In this document: positions 7,996 through 12,631 of the stretch, piece after piece | Layout: every line of letters begins with the position of its first letter | How positions within the stretch are numbered: position 1 is the first letter of the stretch | Origin: Desulfatitalea sp. | Lineage (GTDB): Bacteria; Desulfobacterota; Desulfobacteria; Desulfobacterales; Desulfosarcinaceae | Direction of reading: 5' to 3' | DNA: 14,982 nucleotides | NCBI GenBank assembly: GCA_018224505.1 | Contig: JAGTVD010000318.1 | Location: forward strand, 1 to 14,982 | The notes under the pieces: model-generated | The model's input: the letters and a program-made list of their open reading frames with translations, nothing else | Told to the model about the DNA's origin: nothing | Database searches by the model: none | Made by a program: the position numbers and the translations under genes

Positions 7996-8026
7996 GCGCA
8001 AAAATAACGCGGACTTATTTTTGCGC
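7996..8026. repeat. 12-bp perfect inverted repeat upstream of the 7957 gene start
   Basis: GCGCAAAAATAA (7996-8007) and TTATTTTTGCGC (8015-8026) form a perfect 12-bp inverted repeat around a 7-nt centre, CGCGGAC. It lies 39-69 nt upstream of the minus-strand ATG at 7957. It could be a regulator binding site or an RNA hairpin in the leader. It is not followed by a T tract that would make it a simple terminator on the minus strand. Confidence 0.7.
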
Positions 8027-8048
8027 AACCCTAAGACGGGAATGAGAG

Positions 8049-8064
8049 AGCCGCATGTGCGGCT
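8049..8064. repeat. 7-bp inverted repeat in the divergent control region
   Basis: AGCCGCA (8049-8055) and TGCGGCT (8058-8064) are inverted around TG. The spacing suits a dimeric protein site better than a stable hairpin, although a 6-bp stem with a 4-nt loop is possible. It lies between the candidate minus-strand -10 element and the 12-bp repeat. Confidence 0.4.
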
Positions 8065-8117
8065 GTCCGTCATTCGTTAATTTAACAAAACCATTTTCTG
8101 ATTGCCATTTGGTTAGT

Positions 8118-8141
8118 ATTATAGGACGCAGTAGGTGTCAA
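8118..8141 (-). promoter_or_regulatory. Candidate promoter elements for the 7957 flavoenzyme gene
   Basis: On the minus strand a perfect TATAAT lies at 8123-8118 and a perfect TTGACA at 8141-8136, but only 12 nt separate them, too short for a normal sigma-70 pair. TATAAT may instead be used with TTGGTC at 8148-8143 (19 nt, long), or TTGACA with a poorer -10 further down. A promoter in this interval is likely, but the exact pairing is not resolved. Confidence 0.4.
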
Positions 8142-8150
8142 GGACCAAGA

Positions 8151-8164
8151 AGCGAACGTTCGCT
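8151..8164. promoter_or_regulatory. Perfect 14-bp palindrome, probable operator
   Basis: AGCGAACGTTCGCT equals its own reverse complement. It lies in the divergent gap, 10 nt upstream of the minus-strand TTGACA and 27 nt before the hydrolase ATG at 8192. Palindromes with a GAACGTTC-like core are typical of TetR-family operators, so the site could control both genes. No regulator gene is present in the window. Confidence 0.55.
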
Positions 8165-8182
8165 CGAAATTAAAGCCAAAAA

Positions 8183-8190
8183 GGGGGGGG
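8183..8190 (+). promoter_or_regulatory. Unusual poly-G ribosome binding site
   Basis: Eight consecutive G follow five A, and the run ends 1 nt before ATG 8192. No GGAGG or AGGAG is present nearby, so the G run is the only sequence that could pair with the anti-Shine-Dalgarno, mainly through G-C and G-U pairs. It is a mononucleotide run prone to slippage. Confidence 0.5.
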
Positions 8191-8191
8191 T

Positions 8192-9112
8192 ATGGCCGCA
8201 CAAGACACTGAGTTGCAACACGGGTATGTGGATTTAAAGGACGTCCGGCTGCACTATGCATCGAGGGGGCAGGGACGGCTCATGCTCTTTCTGCATGGAT
8301 TCCCTGAATTCTGGGCGGCATGGGAGGCGCAGCTTTCCTTTTTCGGCGCGCATTTCCAGGCCGTGGCCCCGGATCTGCGCGGCTACAATCTCTCCTCCAA
8401 GCCGCCAGCGATCGAGCAATACCACATCAAGGCGCTGACCGCGGATATTGCCGGCCTTGCGGATCAGCTGGGCCACCGGACAATGGTGTTGGTGGCCCAT
8501 GATTGGGGTGGGGGGGTGGCATGGGCCTTTGCCAACCGCTATCCGGACCGGGTGGAGAAACTGATCATCATCAATTCGCCCCATCCCGCGATCTTTGCCC
8601 GGGAGCTGCTGCAAAACCCTGAACAGCGGCAAGCCAGCGGCTACATGAACCAGTTGCGTGAACCGGATGCGGAACGGGACCTGTCGGCCGATCATTACGC
8701 TTTTCTGATGCAGGCGCTGGAAGCGGGCGGGTCAAGGTGGCAGATGGACGATGGGCTGCGGCGGCGTTACATCGAAGCCTGGTCTCAACCCGGCGCGCTG
8801 ACCGGCGGTTTGAATTATTATCGCGTGTCGCCGTTGCATCCGGCTGCCTCGCCGGAGGAGGAGAATGTGTTACGGCAGATTGCCCGGGCGCCCCGGGATT
8901 TGTTCGCTGTCAAGGTACCCACCCTCGTGATTTGGGGCGAAGAGGATCATGCCCTGTTGACAGGCAACCTGGAAGGCCTGGAGGCGTATGTGGATCAGTT
9001 GACCATCCGGCGTATTCCGGATGGCACCCACTGGGTGGTTCACGAACAACCGGACCGGGTCAATGCCCTGATCGCAGCGTTTGTGGGGGATATTGGCCAG
9101 ACCGGTGATTGA
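8192..9112 (+). CDS. Alpha/beta hydrolase, epoxide hydrolase-like
   Basis: The 306-residue protein has the order of a soluble epoxide hydrolase: an HGFPEFW oxyanion motif at 35-41, nucleophile elbow VAHDWGGG with Asp104, acid Asp252 in WGEEDHAL and base His280 in GTHWVVHE. An Asp rather than Ser nucleophile points to epoxide hydrolase or haloalkane/haloacetate dehalogenase chemistry. DWGG after the His favours epoxide hydrolase over the DRGGR form of fluoroacetate dehalogenases. Cap-domain Tyr candidates for epoxide activation are Y151 and Y209/Y210 (GLNYYR). No signal peptide is present, so it is cytoplasmic. It is divergent from the 7957 flavoenzyme across a palindrome-rich gap and ends 12 nt from the convergent gene at 9125. 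ATG 8192 is chosen because it follows the poly-G site and gives the normal N-terminus (YVDLKDVRLHYASRG). Epoxide specificity is inference. Confidence 0.88.
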   Translation: MAAQDTELQHGYVDLKDVRLHYASRGQGRLMLFLHGFPEFWAAWEAQLSFFGAHFQAVAPDLRGYNLSSKPPAIEQYHIKALTADIAGLADQLGHRTMVLVAHDWGGGVAWAFANRYPDRVEKLIIINSPHPAIFARELLQNPEQRQASGYMNQLREPDAERDLSADHYAFLMQALEAGGSRWQMDDGLRRRYIEAWSQPGALTGGLNYYRVSPLHPAASPEEENVLRQIARAPRDLFAVKVPTLVIWGEEDHALLTGNLEGLEAYVDQLTIRRIPDGTHWVVHEQPDRVNALIAAFVGDIGQTGD

Positions 9113-9124
9113 AACCGGGATGTA

Positions 9125-9949
9125 TCACCCCTCCGTACCGCCGGGCCTCAGGCTTTCTTCGACGATCGCTTCCTCAACCTGAGTTTCCTGAGGCGGTTGC
9201 GTCCGGGCGGCATCGGGTGCCGGTGCCTGGGGCACAGTCTCGTCCAAGGTGGGGTTCGGCATTGGCGCTGTGGTGGGTGCGACCGATTGCGGGGCTGGCG
9301 CCTCCGGGGGCGGTGCACTCGGCGCCGGCGTTGGTTCGATCACTTGGGCCGGGGTTTCCGGTGCTGGTGGAGAGGCGCCTTCCGAGGGCAATGGGGTGTC
9401 CGGCGCCGTGGTCTGTGGCGATGCCGCCGGCGGCTGTTCGGTTGCGGGTTGCGGTGGCACGCTGGGCGGCTGCGCCGGTACCGGTGACGCTACCGGTGCG
9501 GGGGCCGGCTTCGGTGGTGCCGGTGACGGAGCCGGGGCCGGAGCCGGGGCCGGGGCCGGGGTTTTTTCCACCTGCTGCAGTGCTCTGGCCGTGGCCGCGG
9601 TCAGTTGCCGTTCCAGGCCGGAAATGCGTTCCATCAACCGGCGCGTGTTGTCTCGTTCCGTGGCCAACTGGCGCTGGGCTTCGGACAACGCCTGGCCTGC
9701 CGTATGGAGTTCCTTCTCCAAGGCAATGATTCGTGGATCGGGTGTCGCCGGCGCCGGTTCGCGGGCGGGCGGTGGCGGTGACGCTAAAGCGGCTGGGGGC
9801 TGTATGTCGCGCAGTTGGGTCAATTGCAGACCGGACAAGGCGGCGAACAAGGCGGCGGTGACGGTGACCAGTGCGCAGAGAATGGCCAGGGTCTGGTATT
9901 TGCGATAACCGGCCTTGATGTGATCGATGGTATGAACCGTATGGGTCAT
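9125..9949 (-). CDS. Membrane protein with coiled coil and long Pro/Ala-rich tail, unknown function
   Basis: I do not recognise this 274-residue protein. ATG 9949 is preferred over an open extension to 10021 because AGGGGG lies 4 nt upstream and the extension is low-complexity. It has one transmembrane helix at about 20-42, a charged heptad-rich coiled coil at about 72-128 (RIIALEKELHTAGQALSEAQ and onward), then some 120 residues dominated by Pro and Ala, including an alternating PA run from 131. The end is acidic (VEEAIVEESLRPG). This resembles envelope-spanning linkers such as TonB or cell-wall spacers, but no TonB, SPOR, OmpA or LysM terminal domain is visible. It is the downstream gene of a minus-strand operon with the coiled-coil protein at 10129. 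A G-rich opposite-strand frame exists but is the shadow of the Pro/Ala codons. Confidence 0.75.
   Translation of the reverse strand: MTHTVHTIDHIKAGYRKYQTLAILCALVTVTAALFAALSGLQLTQLRDIQPPAALASPPPPAREPAPATPDPRIIALEKELHTAGQALSEAQRQLATERDNTRRLMERISGLERQLTAATARALQQVEKTPAPAPAPAPAPSPAPPKPAPAPVASPVPAQPPSVPPQPATEQPPAASPQTTAPDTPLPSEGASPPAPETPAQVIEPTPAPSAPPPEAPAPQSVAPTTAPMPNPTLDETVPQAPAPDAARTQPPQETQVEEAIVEESLRPGGTEG
9528..9561. repeat. Short GGGGCC/GGAGCC hexanucleotide tandem array
   Basis: Five hexanucleotide units (GGAGCC, GGGGCC, GGAGCC, GGGGCC, GGGGCC) plus GGGG run through 9528-9561. On the minus strand they encode the alternating Pro-Ala stretch of the 9125 gene. Six-base units keep the frame, so copy-number change would alter tail length by Pro-Ala pairs without disrupting the gene. 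Confidence 0.75.
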
Positions 9950-10083
9950 GCGGCCCCCTGATGCCTGCCGTTCAATGGCCCGGGCACTGCGAAGCGGGTC
10001 AGGCAGCGGCGGCCGGGGCATTGATTGTTGAGGTGGTTGAGAATGCGTTGCAGGTGAATCAATTTATTGCGCGATGCGTTCAT
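9946..10083 (-). CDS. Possible small basic protein of 45 residues
   Basis: An ATG at 10083-10081 opens a 45-codon frame whose TGA overlaps the ATG of the next gene as ATGA (9949-9946), the classic arrangement for translational coupling. A partial Shine-Dalgarno, GGAAAG, lies 6 nt upstream. The product begins MNASRNKLIHLQRILNHLNN, which could form an amphipathic helix, and continues into a basic, Cys-containing segment. It fills most of the 179-nt gap between two genes of one operon. There is no recognisable homologue or domain, and the G+C-rich third positions could arise by chance, so it may equally be untranslated spacer. Confidence 0.35.
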   Translation of the reverse strand: MNASRNKLIHLQRILNHLNNQCPGRRCLTRFAVPGPLNGRHQGAA

Positions 10084-10128
10084 TTACAGCTTTCCAGTGG
10101 GTCGCGACCAGACGGTCTGTCCGGTTGG

Positions 10129-10905
10129 CTATTCGGTCTCTCCAACGATCATCGAAATGGACCATTCGGGATATTTGGCACTGACCTGGGCTGAAACCGG
10201 CAGGCCGGCGGTGGTCAAGGTCCGCTGGAGAAACTTGGCGTAAGAAGGAGCGGTCGCCTTGCTGTGGATCACCAATACCAAACCTTGCGGTGGGTAGGAA
10301 AATGCGCTTTGAATAATTTCCGATGTGGACCAACCCTGGTCCTCGAAGAGCTCTTTGAGCTCAATCGCCGTTTCATGGGATACCGGGTCCCCGAGCACCG
10401 CGATGATATCCAGTTCGCCCTTGGGTCCGCCGCTGAGCAGCTTGGCCAGCATCTGACGCTGTTGCGAATCCAGCAGCGCTTTTTTGGTCACGGCCGTTGC
10501 GGGTTGGGTCGTGGTGCTGCCATGGGTGATGTTCATGTCCTTCAATTCATCGATGCGGTCTTTGAGGGCCCCCTCGGCATCCGAGTATCGCTTTCGGGTC
10601 AGCTCCATCTCCTTGCGCAAAGCACCGGCATCCATTTCGGCCAATCGACGTTTCTGGTCGGCGATGTCCTGGTTTTGCTGGGTGGCCAACAGTTCCTTGC
10701 GGATTTGCTCGGCCGCCTTCTCCACCGCTTTGATCTTTCTGCGGGCGCTTTCTTCCCTTTCCATGACATGACGGGTCAATCGATTGCCATTGATCCATAA
10801 AAACAGCACACTGACGGTGGTCAACGCCGCGCCGATCATTGCCAACAACTGCATCCAGTTGTTGAAGGCCGCCACCGATTCAAGATTGTACCACCATTCG
10901 AACAT
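10129..10905 (-). CDS. Single-TM coiled-coil protein with conserved-looking C-terminal domain, unknown function
   Basis: The 258-residue protein has a short N-terminus, one transmembrane helix at about 17-39, a highly charged coiled coil at about 45-125, a Thr-rich linker (STTTQPATAVTKK), and a compact alpha/beta domain at about 145-256. That domain alternates strands (ELDIIAVLGD, GLVLVIHS, WSISMIVGE) with helices (TAIELKELFEDQGW, APSYAKFLQRTLTTAG). I recall this layout from uncharacterised bacterial membrane proteins but know no function. A polar basic segment (NRLTRHVMEREESARRK) follows the helix, which by the positive-inside rule suggests the coiled coil and C-terminal domain are cytoplasmic. 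GGGAGAG lies about 5 nt before the ATG. It heads the operon that includes the 9125 gene, with its own promoter at 10953-10981, and is divergent from the DjlA-like gene. Confidence 0.82.
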   Translation of the reverse strand: MFEWWYNLESVAAFNNWMQLLAMIGAALTTVSVLFLWINGNRLTRHVMEREESARRKIKAVEKAAEQIRKELLATQQNQDIADQKRRLAEMDAGALRKEMELTRKRYSDAEGALKDRIDELKDMNITHGSTTTQPATAVTKKALLDSQQRQMLAKLLSGGPKGELDIIAVLGDPVSHETAIELKELFEDQGWSTSEIIQSAFSYPPQGLVLVIHSKATAPSYAKFLQRTLTTAGLPVSAQVSAKYPEWSISMIVGETE

Positions 10906-10952
10906 CGGCCCTCTCCCTATTTTGCCGGTGTGAATCCGAGAAAAATTAATTA

Positions 10953-10981
10953 ATAATACCGATGAATTGAGGGTTAATCAA
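10953..10981 (-). promoter_or_regulatory. Candidate sigma-70 promoter for the 10905 operon
   Basis: On the minus strand TTGATT (10981-10976) and TATTAT (10958-10953) are separated by exactly 17 nt and match the consensus at 4 of 6 and 5 of 6 positions. Transcription would start near 10946, giving a leader of about 40 nt. The local sequence is clearly AT-rich compared with the genes on each side. Confidence 0.55.
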
Positions 10982-11067
10982 GAATTAATGTGGTTGTTTT
11001 AACGCTTTATTGTTGCCGCTGCAATATGGTAGACATCCTTTACAACGGTGAAGGACGGTGAAAACGC

Positions 11068-11823
11068 ATGGGGATTGTAGGAAAGATTGTGGGCGGCACG
11101 ATCGGATTTGCCCTGGGGGGACCATTGGGCGCCATTGCCGGAGCGGTGTTCGGGCATGCCTTCGATAGCAGCGAGGCGGATGTGCAGCCGGACAAGGGCA
11201 GCCATTTGTCCGGCATCGAACAGTCCCAACTGGCCTTTTTCGTGAGCGCTTTTTCGATGTTGGCCAAATTGGCGCAGGCCGATGGGCAGGTCCGCAACGA
11301 AGAGATCGACACCATAGAGGCATTTGCCGTCCGGGACCTGAACCTGAGGCCCGCGGAGAGGGAGGTGGCACTGAACATCTTTCGTGCCGCACTGGCCTCG
11401 CCGGCCCGTTTCGAGGATTTCGCGATACAGTTCCACCAACGCTTTCAAAATAATTACCAAATGATAGAAATGATAGTGGATATTCTACTACGTGTCAGTG
11501 TCGCAGACGGCGTCCTTAACCGGACCGAAGAGGCGTTGCTTTTGAATGCGGTCCGGATTTTTGAGATGGGGGAACAGCGCTACGGTCAACTCAAGGCACG
11601 CTATATCGCCTCGCACGGGCAAGCGTATGAGGTGTTGGGGTGCCAGCACCACGACAGCGATGAAACAATTAAAAAACGGTATCGCACATTGGTGCAGTCC
11701 TATCATCCCGACAAGATAGCGAGCAAGGGTTTTCCGGATGAGTTTATCCAGTTGGCACATGAAAAATTCCATGAAATTCAAAACGCCTACGATTCCATCA
11801 AGCAGGAGCGGGGCTTGAGATAG
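11068..11823 (+). CDS. djlA: DjlA-like co-chaperone with TerB and J domains
   Basis: The 251-residue protein has the DjlA layout. A glycine-rich hydrophobic N-terminal segment at about 1-32 (GGTIGFALGGPLGAIAGAVFG) is like the single membrane anchor of DjlA. A TerB-type helical domain covers about 50-175 (LAKLAQADGQVRNEEID and ILLRVSVADGVLNRTEE are its paired acidic motifs). A C-terminal J domain spans about 185-250 with HPD at 213-215 in SYHPDK, the residues that stimulate DnaK ATPase. As with DjlA, the J domain is at the C-terminus and should face the cytoplasm. In E. coli the family is linked to capsule and envelope stress signalling with DnaK. AAGGA lies 12 nt before the ATG, rather far. 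It is monocistronic by layout, with a 235-nt gap before the next start and no convincing terminator in it. Confidence 0.9.
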   Translation: MGIVGKIVGGTIGFALGGPLGAIAGAVFGHAFDSSEADVQPDKGSHLSGIEQSQLAFFVSAFSMLAKLAQADGQVRNEEIDTIEAFAVRDLNLRPAEREVALNIFRAALASPARFEDFAIQFHQRFQNNYQMIEMIVDILLRVSVADGVLNRTEEALLLNAVRIFEMGEQRYGQLKARYIASHGQAYEVLGCQHHDSDETIKKRYRTLVQSYHPDKIASKGFPDEFIQLAHEKFHEIQNAYDSIKQERGLR

Positions 11824-12045
11824 GGGGCGTGCAACACATCCGGTTCCGGCAATACAAGGTGATGGGAAACCTTTGGCCGTTGTGATGATGTTGACATTGC
11901 CCGTGAAATGGGATACCACGAATTAAAACATTTCATACTGTAATATAAAGTGGTTATCTGAACAAATACCTCCGGTGCCATAATTCGATCGCGGTCGTCC
12001 CAGGTATCCGATGGGCACTAATACCCGCCGGGGCTATCGTTTCTT

Positions 12046-12051
12046 AAAGGA
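12046..12051 (+). promoter_or_regulatory. Ribosome binding site fixing the start at 12059
   Basis: AAAGGA lies 7 nt before ATG 12059. The frame also has an in-frame ATG at 12011, but that one has no Shine-Dalgarno and would place a hydrophilic basic 16-residue extension before the membrane helix. The 235-nt gap upstream (11824-12058) is otherwise AT-rich with only weak promoter-like words, such as TATAAA at 11944-11949. Confidence 0.6.
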
Positions 12052-12058
12052 AAGTCCC

Positions 12059-12631
12059 ATGTCACTGTCGTTGAAACACGAGTTTTTCGTCCTGTTCCGA
12101 ATTGTGGCGAGCTGCCTGACCGCTGCTGCGCTTATTTTCTTCATCTCCTCGCTCGCGGGCGAAGATTTGCTCAAAAACAACAACGATATTACGACCCACG
12201 AAGCGCTCGTTTTCAAGATCAACAGCGAATTGGACGGTGGGATTGCCCAGCGTCTGGCCCAATTGGGAGAGGTGCCGGAACAGAATCCGTTTCGAAAATT
12301 CTATGCAATTGAATTGGCCAAAGAGATCCACGATCTGTCCGGTCTGACCGAGAAGCAGCGCATGTTGTTCGATGCCTACAATGTCCGCAGTTTCGAGGGG
12401 CAGTTGCGGCGCATGATGGAATATACGGAGCGTTCGGACGTCCGAAGCCTCATGGATGAGCTGGAAGTGATCCGGCGGGAATTGAGAAACTCGGCCAACC
12501 TGCTGGAAAAGCAACGCAATAAATTGATACGCCAGCGAACGGCTTATATTGTGCTTTTCGTGGTCTTGTGGATCATGCTCTATTTATACTACAGCCGGGG
12601 GACCGTCTTTAAAAAAACGGATGATGACTGA
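12059..12631 (+). CDS. Two-TM protein with periplasmic helical loop, coupled to an ExeA-like ATPase
   Basis: I do not recognise this 190-residue protein by family. It has a hydrophobic helix at about 9-33, a charged, mostly helical region of about 125 residues (34-160), and a second hydrophobic helix at about 162-178 ending in a basic/acidic tail (RGTVFKKTDDD). Both termini are expected in the cytoplasm with the helical region in the periplasm. The segment 95-160 has heptad-like character (MMEYTERSDVRSLMDELEVI and onward) and may form a coiled coil. Its TGA overlaps the ATG of the ATPase gene (TGATG at 12629-12633), so the two are almost certainly translated together. ExeA/GspA ATPases act with a membrane partner (ExeB/GspB) and this protein could fill that place, but I see no sequence likeness to GspB. 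Confidence 0.8.
   Translation: MSLSLKHEFFVLFRIVASCLTAAALIFFISSLAGEDLLKNNNDITTHEALVFKINSELDGGIAQRLAQLGEVPEQNPFRKFYAIELAKEIHDLSGLTEKQRMLFDAYNVRSFEGQLRRMMEYTERSDVRSLMDELEVIRRELRNSANLLEKQRNKLIRQRTAYIVLFVVLWIMLYLYYSRGTVFKKTDDD

Noticed and set aside
9109..9908. Gly/Ala- or Pro-rich plus-strand frames over the 9125 gene
   Set aside because: They are complements of Pro/Ala codons. Only the minus frame gives a TM helix, a coiled coil and operon continuity with the 10129 gene.
10100..10109. GGTCGCGACC palindrome just past the 10129 gene stop
   Set aside because: Ten-base palindrome with no hairpin loop and no promoter beside it. It may be chance in GC-rich DNA, and I could not tie it to a function.
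11891..11919. TTGACA at 11891-11896 as the -35 of a promoter for the 12059 operon
   Set aside because: The word is perfect, but no acceptable -10 lies 15-19 nt downstream (best matches 3 of 6), so I did not call it.
12009..12039. Nested pairing CGAT-GGG ... CCC ... ATCG in the leader of the 12059 gene, considered as a riboswitch
   Set aside because: Only two short helices can be drawn and none of the conserved cores of c-di-GMP or other riboswitches that I know is present.
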